This document shows, piece by piece, positions 29,189 to 38,700 of a stretch of DNA of 64,000 bases. A program made the position numbers and the translations under genes. Every line of letters begins with the position of its first letter. Positions within the stretch are counted from its first letter, which is position 1. This stretch comes from Deltaproteobacteria bacterium (GTDB lineage Bacteria > Desulfobacterota > Desulfobacteria > Desulfobacterales > JAHEIW01). The notes under the pieces are model-generated. The model ran no database searches, was not told the origin of the DNA, and saw nothing but the letters and a program-made list of their open reading frames with translations. Where the stretch lies: assembly GCA_024639185.1 (NCBI GenBank), contig JAHEIW010000003.1:44247-108246 (forward strand). The letters run 5' to 3'.

Positions 29189-31234
29189 TCAGCTAAAATG
29201 CTCTAAAATAATTCCTGTTCGGCTGGGCAAATAAAGGCTTAAAAAATGGGTCTTTGCCCGGGTGCCTTTTTGCGGCTGGGTTAAATGCTCCTGGCCGATT
29301 TCCAGGCGGCCGTGACCGCCGTATCGGGGATCGTCGCTGGAAAGCAGCATGCGATAGGCGCCTGGCGCGGTTTCAATGCGGTAGTCAGGGTAGGACTGTT
29401 GAGGGTGAAAATTAAAAGCAAACAAGAGGTCGGCCCGCTGAAATATGATAATCTTGTTGTCGTCGTATTCATACAGCAGGCGCAGGTTGTCGCTGTCCAG
29501 TAGATGGTGGGAAGCGGCCATCTGGATCATATCGCGGTCAAAGCATGCCAGAAATTGGTATTTTAAATTCGGATCGTCGACCAGGTGCCATTGACGGCGG
29601 GCGTAATGATACGACCAGTTGTTGCCTTCCCGGGGAAAATCGATCCATTCCGGATGACCGAATTCATTCCCCATGAAATTTAAATAACCATTGCCGGCGG
29701 TTGTCAGGGTGATCAAACGGATCATTTTTTGCAGCGCCAGGCCGCGGTCGACTTTCAAATTTTCAAAATCGACATGCATCTGGTCGTACATATCGGCGCC
29801 GATCAAACGGAAAATGAGGGATTGGTCCCCCACCAGTGCCTGGTCGTGAGATTCGGCATAGCTGATGGTTTTTTCATCGCTGCGCCGATTGGTGAGCTCG
29901 TGCCACAAGTGCCCAAGCGGCCAATCCTCGTCAGATACTTCCTTGATCAATTTAATCCACAGATCTGGTACGCCCATGGCAAACCGAAAGTCAAATCCAA
30001 AGCCGCCGTTGTCAGCCGCTGCAGCCAGGCCCGGCATCCCGCTGACATCCTCGGCAATTGAAATGGCATCCGGGCGGACCGCGTGGATGACTTCATTGGC
30101 CAGCGCCAGATAAACCAGTGCATCTTCGTCTACCTGATCATTGAAATAATCATCGTAGGATGTAAAAGCCTTACTCAGGCCGTGGTGCACATACAGCATG
30201 CTGGTGATCCCATCGAAGCGAAATCCATCCAGCTGGTATTCATCCAGCCAGAAGCGACAGTTGGACAGCAAAAAGTGCAGTACCTGGTACTTGCCGTAAT
30301 CAAAGCATCGCGAGTCCCACAGCTCGTGAAGCCCCCGCGAACCCTCATGAAAATACTGATACAGGGTGCCGTCAAAGCGGCTGAGGCCTTCCACCTCGTT
30401 TGAGACGGAATGGGAGTGAATCAGATCCACAATAACGGCCAGTCCGGACCCATGGGCTGCATCGATGAGGGCCTTGAAGTCCTCCGGGGTCCCGAATCGC
30501 GAAGATGCCGCAAAGAAATTGGACACTTGATAGCCGAAAGACCCGTAATAGGGGTGCTCCGGAATGGCCATGATCTGAAGCGTGTTGTATCCGGAGGCGG
30601 CCACCCGGGGCAGGATATGCTCGCTAAATTCTAAATACGATCCAATTTTGCCCTCTTCCTGGGCCATGCCGATGTGAACTTCATAAATCAGGGGCGCATC
30701 AAACGTGCGTTTGAAATTGTTGTACTGCCACCGGTAGGGTGATTGCGGCCGCCAGACCTGGGCGTTGAAAATAAGCGATCGGGGGTCCTGGACCACACGC
30801 CGGGCATAAGCGGGAATGCGATCCCCCTGGCCTCCGGGCCAATGGACACGCAGGCGATACAGGGCAGCGTGCTGAAGCTTTTCGGCCGGCAGCTGGATTT
30901 CCCAGACGCCGTCCGGGCAGGGCTTGAGGGCAAAGTCTTCTTTTTCCTGCCAGCCGGACATATCGCCGATCAAAAACACGGCAGTGGCGTTGGGTGCCCA
31001 CTCGCGAAAAACCCATTGATCATTTTCAAAATGCAGACCGAAATATTCGTGCCCGGAAGCAAAGTCCGCCAGAGATGTGTGTCCGCCGGTCAGCCGCTGT
31101 CGGGTTTGGGCAATATTATTCAAGCGCCGGAAAATGATGTCCCGATAGGGTTCCAGATACGGGTCGCTATTCAACAGACGTTGCAGCGCCGCCTTGATCT
31201 GGTCGTGCTGGATTTCTGGTTGATGTGATGTCAT
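29189..31234 (-). CDS. glgB: 1,4-alpha-glucan branching enzyme, eukaryotic-type (GH13_8)
   Basis: The product is about 681 residues. A CBM48 domain (FGLHFENDQWVFREWAPNATAVFLIGDM) precedes a GH13 catalytic domain: VIVDLIHSHS (region I), DGFRFDGITSMLYVHHG with the catalytic Asp, ISIAEDVSGMPG with the Glu, and SYAESHDQAL. The sequence HSHSVSNEVEGLSRFDGT and FDYGKYQVLHFLLSNCRFWLDE are characteristic of the eukaryotic-like branching-enzyme subfamily rather than E. coli GlgB. It forms alpha-1,6 branches in glycogen. The start is uncertain; ATG 31234 is used, with 50 open codons upstream. It is the last gene of the glycogen block. Confidence 0.93.
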   Translation of the reverse strand: MTSHQPEIQHDQIKAALQRLLNSDPYLEPYRDIIFRRLNNIAQTRQRLTGGHTSLADFASGHEYFGLHFENDQWVFREWAPNATAVFLIGDMSGWQEKEDFALKPCPDGVWEIQLPAEKLQHAALYRLRVHWPGGQGDRIPAYARRVVQDPRSLIFNAQVWRPQSPYRWQYNNFKRTFDAPLIYEVHIGMAQEEGKIGSYLEFSEHILPRVAASGYNTLQIMAIPEHPYYGSFGYQVSNFFAASSRFGTPEDFKALIDAAHGSGLAVIVDLIHSHSVSNEVEGLSRFDGTLYQYFHEGSRGLHELWDSRCFDYGKYQVLHFLLSNCRFWLDEYQLDGFRFDGITSMLYVHHGLSKAFTSYDDYFNDQVDEDALVYLALANEVIHAVRPDAISIAEDVSGMPGLAAAADNGGFGFDFRFAMGVPDLWIKLIKEVSDEDWPLGHLWHELTNRRSDEKTISYAESHDQALVGDQSLIFRLIGADMYDQMHVDFENLKVDRGLALQKMIRLITLTTAGNGYLNFMGNEFGHPEWIDFPREGNNWSYHYARRQWHLVDDPNLKYQFLACFDRDMIQMAASHHLLDSDNLRLLYEYDDNKIIIFQRADLLFAFNFHPQQSYPDYRIETAPGAYRMLLSSDDPRYGGHGRLEIGQEHLTQPQKGTRAKTHFLSLYLPSRTGIILEHFS

Positions 31235-31325
31235 AAGTTCTACCGTGCAGGCAGATTCTCCCGCCATCGCTGGGGCTTTCGCTGCTGTTAAACGTCTAGT
31301 GCGGTCGGTAAGCCTTTTAATGCTA

Positions 31326-32888
31326 TTACGTTTCCGGATTGAAACTTGCTCTGCAAGCATCCGGGTTGGGCCTGTTTTCAACAATCAGCGGGCGTTCGAG
31401 CATCCGTTCGTAAAGCGCTATATATTCGCGCGCCGTATGGGCATGGGTGAAGGTTTCGGCACTTTCTTTCATAATGCGCCGGATTTGTTGATTTTTGATG
31501 GTTTTTGGCAGGTTGTAAAAATTCATGGCCTGCTCGATGGCCCAAAAAAGACCACTGGAATCGAAGTTCTTAAACAAAAAGCCGTTTCCGTGGTCGTCGA
31601 GTGCGTCCAGGTCAGCGATGGTATCGTGAATGCCGCCGGTGTCGTGGGCTACCGGCAGGGCGCCGTAAATGGGCGCGATCATCTGCGGCAGCCCGCAGGG
31701 CTCAAAGCTTGAGGGCATCAGGATAAAATCGGCGGCGGCATACGCCAGGTGCTCCAGGCGAAAATCAAAATTGCATATGGCCACACGCTTTTCCAAACTA
31801 TGAAAATTTACAATGTCCCGGAAGACTGCCTGGTAATCACCATTGGCCACAAAGACAATTTGCAAATTTTGTTGCCAGTAAGTTGAGAGCACCATGTACA
31901 TAATGTCGGCCAGCAAATGGCAGCCCTTTTGAATCGGATCCAGGCGTGATGGCCAAAAAAATACGGGGGCCGCATCATCCTGGATGAGACCCAACTTTTT
32001 TTGAAGAAAGACTTTGTTGGCCTTTTTGCCTGATACAAAATTTTTGGGGCTGTAATTTAGCACCAGTTCCCTGTCTGTGGCAGGGTCAAAAGAAGGATCG
32101 GGCGCATTGAGTATGCCCGCGGCACAATGGGCCTTTACTTTATTGGCCAGTTCCTGCTTGAGCGGGGGATAGACAAAATCATGCCGCCCGTTGATAACTT
32201 CCGTCAGAAAATTGGGGCTGACCACATTCACAAAGTGGGCTGCAAAGACACCGCTGGTCAGCAAATCCACCGGAATGGCTTCCCGGGCCTCTTCATACTG
32301 ATTGGCCATGTTTTCAAAATATAAATTTTGCCAAAAATAGGCGGCATCGATACCGCGATCTTCAATGTACGCCAGGGTGGTTTTGACCGTATGCACATTG
32401 TGGATGGTGAATAGACAGGGGATGCCCATCTGCCGGGCCATGGCCGGGACCAGGCCGGTCATCCAATCATTGCAGTGGATCAAATCGGGCTGTACCCGGG
32501 GGACGATGTTATTGATAACCTCGCGCTGAAACGCCAGTGCCAGCTTGACATTTTCTTCACCATAAGCAGAATAAACGCGGTTAACATAATAAAATGCGCG
32601 ATCCTCGGCCAGGTGGATGCGATCATCGGGCATTTTTCGACGGATCGTGCGAAATTCTTTTTGCAGAACCGGTGCCAGGCCGTCGCTGAAAATAGAGCGA
32701 TAATCCGGTATGGCGACATGCACGTCAGCGCCCTGCTCAAACAAGGCTGTGACCAGCGCGGCTGACACATCGGCCAGCCCGCCGGCTTTGGCCGTAAAAA
32801 AGGAGGCCAACCCGCCCATGCGGTCCGGCAGGTAGGTCACTTCGGGGGTCACCACCAGCACCCGCGGGTTGCACGGCACCTCTACCAT
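31326..32888 (-). CDS. glgA: Glycogen synthase (GT5)
   Basis: This 520-residue protein transfers glucose from ADP- or UDP-glucose to a glycogen chain. The GT5 features are present: FFTAKAGGLADVSAALVTAL (KxGGLADV, nucleotide-sugar binding) in the first domain, PDLIHCNDWMTGLVPAM, FTIHNVHTVKTTLAYIEDRGI, FFWPSRLDPIQKGCHLLADI, and FILMPSSFEPCGLPQMIAPIYGALPVAHDTGG in the second domain. The N-terminus is a little longer than usual before the K-x-GGLAD motif. No glgC gene is in this window, so the nucleotide donor cannot be deduced. It is 91 bp upstream of glgB. Confidence 0.95.
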   Translation of the reverse strand: MVEVPCNPRVLVVTPEVTYLPDRMGGLASFFTAKAGGLADVSAALVTALFEQGADVHVAIPDYRSIFSDGLAPVLQKEFRTIRRKMPDDRIHLAEDRAFYYVNRVYSAYGEENVKLALAFQREVINNIVPRVQPDLIHCNDWMTGLVPAMARQMGIPCLFTIHNVHTVKTTLAYIEDRGIDAAYFWQNLYFENMANQYEEAREAIPVDLLTSGVFAAHFVNVVSPNFLTEVINGRHDFVYPPLKQELANKVKAHCAAGILNAPDPSFDPATDRELVLNYSPKNFVSGKKANKVFLQKKLGLIQDDAAPVFFWPSRLDPIQKGCHLLADIMYMVLSTYWQQNLQIVFVANGDYQAVFRDIVNFHSLEKRVAICNFDFRLEHLAYAAADFILMPSSFEPCGLPQMIAPIYGALPVAHDTGGIHDTIADLDALDDHGNGFLFKNFDSSGLFWAIEQAMNFYNLPKTIKNQQIRRIMKESAETFTHAHTAREYIALYERMLERPLIVENRPNPDACRASFNPET

Positions 32889-32979
32889 TTTAATGTGCCT
32901 TTCTCTTGATTGTGATCATTGGTAGAAAAACTTAAATTAGGAAAATCCGCAATCCGCAATCTAAAATCCAAAATCGTCT

Positions 32980-35529
32980 TCAGGCCCATGTTAAAAGCCC
33001 GGGCGTTGATTTAATGCGACTATCGCCCCGAGGCGTTACGCGCACGGTAAATCCGAATCGGCCCGAACTCTGACAATTTAAAGAGCAGCCATAAAGGTAT
33101 TGACCGTTGCCGTTGTCTTCCAATACGCGCATCGGTTCTGATTTACTGGAATCCAGATCCTCCAATGATTTCATCTGGCCATAGTAAAGTTCAACATCGA
33201 CTTCATCGGGTTTGAGTTCGGCCAATTTGACGTGCGAAGTGATTTCGAATTTTTCACCCACCCGACAGGGACCTTGGGCGTGTCTGACCGGGGGGGCAAT
33301 TTCAATATGTTGCCAGAGCGAACGCAGCCTGTTTATCTGGGCGGCCAGCTTTTTGGCTTCTGCGGACTGGTTGGCAAGCAACTCGTCATAGCGTTTGGCA
33401 GCCGGAATATAGAACCGCTTTTCATAATCGGCTACCATGCGAATGCTGCAAAACATTTCCATCGCCATCTTCATCGATGCTTTCATCATCTTTAACCAGT
33501 CGCCGGGAACATCGCCGTTTCTGCGATCATAGAAGGCGGGAATAACTTCGTTTTCTAACACGTTATAAAGCGCCTGGCTTTCGACAGCATCCTGGTAGTC
33601 GCGATCTTCGTATTCCTCGCCGTTTCCGATGCGCCAGCCCCGCTCCTCGGAATATCCTTCGCACCACCATCCGTCGAGAATACTGACATTTAATACCCCG
33701 TTAATGGCGGCTTTCATACCGGATGTGCCGCAGGCTTCCAGCGGCCGCCGGGGCGTATTCAGCCAGACGTCGGCGCCCTGGTACAGATGACGGGCCAGAT
33801 GCATATCGTAGTCTTCCAGAAAAACAATGCGATCACGAAGTTCCGGCTTGCTGGCAAAATGAAAGAGCTGTTTGATGAGATCTTTGCCCTCGTCGTCTTT
33901 GGGGTGGGCCTTGCCGGCAAAGATAAACTGGACCGGATACGTTTCGGAGTTGACGATCGCTTCCAGTCGTTGTGAATCCTGAAAGAGTAAGTAAGCACGC
34001 TTATAGGTCGCAAACCGTCGGGCAAAAGCGATAGTCAGCGCATTGGGGTCCAGCACCGATTCAAGCGCCTCAATCACATTTCGCGGTGCATTGCGGCGCG
34101 CGTACTGTTTGACCAGTTGCTCCCGGCAGGTGCGCACCAGACGTGAGCGGTTCATTTCATGGCTGCGCCACAGCTCCTCGTCGTAAATATCGTCAATATG
34201 CTTGATATTTTCTGGTTTGCGGGAGCTCATGTACCAATCCGGTCCGAGATAGCGCCCGAAAAGATTGGCAAATTCCTGAGAAATAAACGAGGATACATGA
34301 ATGCCGTTGGTGACATGGGATATGGGCACTTCTTCAACCGGCCGATGCGGCCAGACATGGGACCACATTTGCCGGGCCACACGGCCGTGCAGTTGGCTGA
34401 CGCCGTTGCAATAGGATGCCAGATGCAGCCCCAGAATAAACATCGACAACGGCGCGGTGGAAGAGGATTTGTCCGGTTGGCCCCAGGACAAAATTTCAGC
34501 CGCCGACGTTCCCAAGTGTTCCTCCAGCGGCTTTAAATACGGCAAAACATGCTCGGCCGGAAATTCATCATGTCCTGCGGCAACCGGTGTATGGGTGGTA
34601 AAGACGGTTGTGCGCGGTACGATCTCCAGGGCGGTCTTCAGGTCAATCTCTTGCGCGGCCATTGTTTGCGCCAGGCGCTCCAGACTGGCAAAGGCCGAAT
34701 GCCCTTCGTTCATGTGCAGGACCTTTACCTGAACGTTCATTTTTTCCAGAGCCCGCATACCACCGATTCCCAGTAACACTTCCTGGGCCAGACGTGTTTT
34801 CTGATCACCGGCGTAAAGTCTTGATGTCATATCTCGATACGGCAGTGGATTTTCAAGAATATTGGTGTCCAGCAGGTACAGGGGTATGCGGCCGATCATC
34901 ATTTTCCACACGACAGCCTGGATGAGACCTTCCGGTCCGATAACCGAGACGCGCAATTCGTTATTGTCGGCATCTCGTACCCGATCGACTGGAAGATCAT
35001 AAATGTCGGTTTCCGGATAGGCTTCCTGCTGCCATCCATCCGGGTTGAGATACTGACGAAAATAGCCGCGGCGATACATCAGCCCCATCCCGATCAGCGG
35101 AAGATTCAAATTAGATGCTGATTTTAAATGGTCACCTGCCAAAATGCCAAGGCCGCCGGCAAACAGCGGCAGGCTCTCATGAATGCCGAATTCCATGGAA
35201 AAATAGGCAACCGTATCCCCGGGCCCCAGGGCCGGCCGGGTGCGTTCGGTCGAATCCAGAACCCGGCTTTGAAATTGCTCCTGCACGCCCTTTAAATGGG
35301 CCAGAAAACCTTTATCCTGTGAGAGTTTTTCAAAGCGGCTCTGAGAAATTTTCGATAAAAAGAAGATCGGATTGCGGTTGGCCTCAACCCAAAGCGATGG
35401 GTCCATGCGTCGAAAAAGTTCGATGGCATCCTTGTTCCAGCACCACCACATGTTGCGAGAAAGGGTTTCGAAAAATTGAAGCGGTTTCGGAATACTTGGA
35501 ACCACCTGAAACGTTTGAAAATTTTTCAT
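32980..35529 (-). CDS. glgP: Glycogen/alpha-glucan phosphorylase (short GT35 form)
   Basis: The product is 849 residues and degrades glycogen by phosphorolysis to glucose 1-phosphate. It has YFSMEFGIHESLPLFAGGLGILAGDHLKSASNLNLPL near the N-terminus, HMNEGHSAFASLERL, HVTNGIHVSSFIS, FIFAGKAHPKDDEGKDLI, and WLNTPRRPLEACGTSGMKAAINGVLNVSILDGWWCEGY, where GTSGMKA holds the PLP-binding Lys. It is the family without the N-terminal regulatory residues of animal phosphorylases. Gene order in the direction of transcription is debranching enzyme, glgP, glgA, glgB. Confidence 0.95.
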   Translation of the reverse strand: MKNFQTFQVVPSIPKPLQFFETLSRNMWWCWNKDAIELFRRMDPSLWVEANRNPIFFLSKISQSRFEKLSQDKGFLAHLKGVQEQFQSRVLDSTERTRPALGPGDTVAYFSMEFGIHESLPLFAGGLGILAGDHLKSASNLNLPLIGMGLMYRRGYFRQYLNPDGWQQEAYPETDIYDLPVDRVRDADNNELRVSVIGPEGLIQAVVWKMMIGRIPLYLLDTNILENPLPYRDMTSRLYAGDQKTRLAQEVLLGIGGMRALEKMNVQVKVLHMNEGHSAFASLERLAQTMAAQEIDLKTALEIVPRTTVFTTHTPVAAGHDEFPAEHVLPYLKPLEEHLGTSAAEILSWGQPDKSSSTAPLSMFILGLHLASYCNGVSQLHGRVARQMWSHVWPHRPVEEVPISHVTNGIHVSSFISQEFANLFGRYLGPDWYMSSRKPENIKHIDDIYDEELWRSHEMNRSRLVRTCREQLVKQYARRNAPRNVIEALESVLDPNALTIAFARRFATYKRAYLLFQDSQRLEAIVNSETYPVQFIFAGKAHPKDDEGKDLIKQLFHFASKPELRDRIVFLEDYDMHLARHLYQGADVWLNTPRRPLEACGTSGMKAAINGVLNVSILDGWWCEGYSEERGWRIGNGEEYEDRDYQDAVESQALYNVLENEVIPAFYDRRNGDVPGDWLKMMKASMKMAMEMFCSIRMVADYEKRFYIPAAKRYDELLANQSAEAKKLAAQINRLRSLWQHIEIAPPVRHAQGPCRVGEKFEITSHVKLAELKPDEVDVELYYGQMKSLEDLDSSKSEPMRVLEDNGNGQYLYGCSLNCQSSGRFGFTVRVTPRGDSRIKSTPGLLTWA

Positions 35530-35615
35530 CTGTTGCGAATCCCCAATATGTTATGCGACCAACATCGCCGCCAGATGTACTTTGCATGTAAACAACACTT
35601 GCAGATAATTTAAAA

Positions 35616-35644
35616 AGAATAAAGCGTAATGCCTTAAAAATCAA
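35616..35644 (-). promoter_or_regulatory. Candidate sigma70-type promoter for glgP
   Basis: On the minus strand, TTGATT (35639-35644), a 17-base spacer, and TATTCT (35616-35621) lie about 90 bp upstream of the glgP start. An inverted TAGGAATTGGGG...CCCCAATTCCTA repeat (about 35661-35731) lies further upstream. No other gene is in 35530-35775. Confidence 0.35.
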
Positions 35645-35775
35645 TATATCTAAAAATAATTTAGGAATTGGGGCATTTAGGAATTCAGAAATCAAAACAT
35701 GTGATCAAAATGCACTGAGTTCCCCAATTCCTACTATGAAAAGTATTCCTTCATTTTTATTTTGAAACGCTCGAC

Positions 35776-38700
35776 TTAGGTTAGTTTTAGCCAGACTCGT
35801 AGCAACTCACTGGCCCCCCAGGCCTGCGCATCACATCCGCCTGGCGTGTGCGGATAATCGCCGTCTAAAATTTCCGGAATATGACCTACGCAGCCGTGCT
35901 CTAAAAGGTGCGTTCCGCTGGAGAGCCAGGCCAGAGCCGCTGCTTTGCCTTCTTCTGCGTAGGTCATGGCCCATGCTTCACAAAAAGAAGGAAACGGCCA
36001 GGTCCAGGCTGTACCGTTATGATAGGCGGGCTTGCGCCGGGTGTCTTCATCCCCTTCATATTTTCCCCAGTATGGATGGCGGGGATCATTGATCAAGGCT
36101 CCCCGGTGAGTGATTTTAATCTCATGCTGCACCGGTCGGTCGGCCAGGCTGCGGATGGCTCCCGGTACCAGAAGTGTTAGACAGGCAGCCAGAATATCCC
36201 GGCACTTATCCTTGTTGGTAACAGCGCCCAGGGTGATGGCCAGAAGCTGGTTGGGGCGCAGGGCGTCGTCGGCGATGGCCTCCCGGGCAGCTTGACCGGG
36301 ACCGGCGTGCAAACAATCGGATAAAAATGCAAATTCCGGCTGCCAGAAATATTGCAGGACCGAGTGTTGAACCTGTTGGGCCAGCTGCTGCCAATCCGGG
36401 CGGCTATCAGTCGAATCGATTGTTGCCAAAAAGCTCAGGGCTGCATACCATAAAGCCTGAATTTCGATCGGGTAGCCCTGACGCGGCGTACCGGCCGGAT
36501 GGTTGGTGTCCATCCAGCTGAAATGGGTTGGGCTGAAAATCAATCCCGATTGCGGGTCCATGTGCACCCCGTTGGGTGCGCCCTTTTTCAGGGACCGGCC
36601 TATGGAGATCAGGATCTGTCGCAGGGTGCGCCCGCCGCAATCGGTTCCCAGCAGGTCGCCATCAGCCTTTGTCCTGACCCAATCAGCGCTGGCGGCCAGC
36701 AGCCAGAGCGGTGCATCGGAAGTGCTGCGGTTGGCGTCACTTTCAGCCTGAATCATGTTGGGCAGGGTACCGTTTTTTTCAAAACGCGCAAATTGGACGA
36801 GAATATCGCGGGCCTGCTCCGCTTTTCCGGCGGCCACCAGCCCGCGCACGAAAATTAATGCATCCCGCCCCCAGTCCAGAAACCAGGGGTAACCGGCAAT
36901 AACCGACTTCAAATCACCCCGACGCACGACATAGTGGTCCAGATTTCGATTGAGAATTTCGCTGGCCGCTATGGGACTATCATTTTCTGCTACACCCACT
37001 GTTTTCGCGGAATCTGCAGCAGAAGCACCGGCTTTCGATAGATCCCGTGCGCTGCCGGCGGTGGCCCTCAGGGTTACGGACTGATTGCCTTCAGCATAAA
37101 CACGCAGATATCCGGGACTGAACAGATCTGAATCCGGATCATGGCCGCGGCGGGCATCCTGCCGGCGATGGATCATATACAGCCATTCCGGTTCGGTTAC
37201 AAAGACGGCCTCATCCATCTGGATGCGGAGCTGATGATCGGCGTCCGGCGTAAAATCAAAGCCATTGGAAAGGGCGCTTATCGCCTGCGGCCACTGTTCT
37301 TCGGGGCCTTGATAGGCCTTGGTGGCGGCATGAAAGCTGCGGTTTTCAATATCCGGCCGCAGGATGATTTCAACCGGCTCTGAATCCGCCAATCGTTGCG
37401 GCCGATCTTCGGCCGGATGACGAAAAAAGCGCAATAAGACCGAATTTTGACCCGCAAGCATGGTCATGCGAACGGTCAGCAAAACATTTTCACCCTGACC
37501 GGTGGGAACATGATATTGCCAGGATCCGCTGCCATCTGTCGATGTCCGGAATTTTTCAAGACAGTCCATGTTTAAGGCCCGTGAATAACCCTGATAAACC
37601 ACCCAGGCCCGGCAGCGGCTGAACATGATCCAGCGATCTTCGGGAACATCCGGATGGAAGTTGGCCGCCAGTAGTCCGTCATAGCGGCTGTCAAGCTTGT
37701 TCCAGGCCACCGGGCTGTGCAGCATCGCCCCGCGTCCGTTGGTCGCCAGAAAGGTAAACGCCTCGTCAAGCAAGTCTGAATGATCGTAAACCTGCTTGAT
37801 GGGCAGATCTTTGACAGCGGGCAGCAAGACCACGTGGCCTTCTGCATGGCGACAACCGGATGGCTGGGCTTGATCGTAAACCGACAGTCGCAGGGTGCAG
37901 TGTTGCATGGTTTGCGGAACCGCCGGTGGTAAAAATAGCACAAAATGATTTTCTTCGTCGGTCGGCAGGCTGGCCTCCGTAGCCAGCGTCCGGTTACCAT
38001 CGGCCAGGCGGGCCCGGAAAGCGCAATCAGCGCGGATGAGCAAAAAGTGACCCGGCGGAATCATGACTTCCCGCCGCAAATCCTGCGGCCACAGCCAGGT
38101 GACGGCCCGCGGCGGCCCACCTTCGGAAACGTGCTGTTTGCAAAACGTCAGCGGATCTTCTTTTAACTGATGCACCGCCTGTGCGCGATCAAAATGAGTG
38201 AAATGCTCTATACCCCGGTAGAATGATACGATCTCCAGCGCTTTGGCCGACAGGCGTTGAAATTCGATGCGCTCGGATAACGCGAACGGCTGTTCTGGAT
38301 AGTGACCGGCCGGGTCCAGCTCCTCTGCCCGGGTTGCAAGACATAGCACCTGGCCGGGTTCCAGCTGAAGGGTATGCAAGCCAGTGGATGTGGCTGCTTC
38401 TATCGTATTTCCAGTGAGCAGATCATAAAATACTGCGGAATCAAGCCCCGTTGATGCGGGGTCCCAGGTTGCGACGGTCCGGTTTTCAGTATCCAGATTG
38501 ACAACAATCAACAGCTTTTTCCCGGACGGGCGATGGTGCCGCAGCAAGACGATGTAATTGCCCTCATTTTGCTGGTGCATGCTCAAAGCAACCTCTTCGT
38601 GAAATGCCGGGTGGACCTTTAACAGATGATTCAAGCGCCGGATCTCGGCAATCTGGTGGGTTGCAGCCCCCCAGTTTAGCGATGTGGCGTCGTGGACGTT

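Noticed and set aside
35115-35591. 158-residue frame opposite the start of glgP
   Set aside because: Its content mirrors the well-conserved N-terminus of the phosphorylase. It has no recognisable domain.
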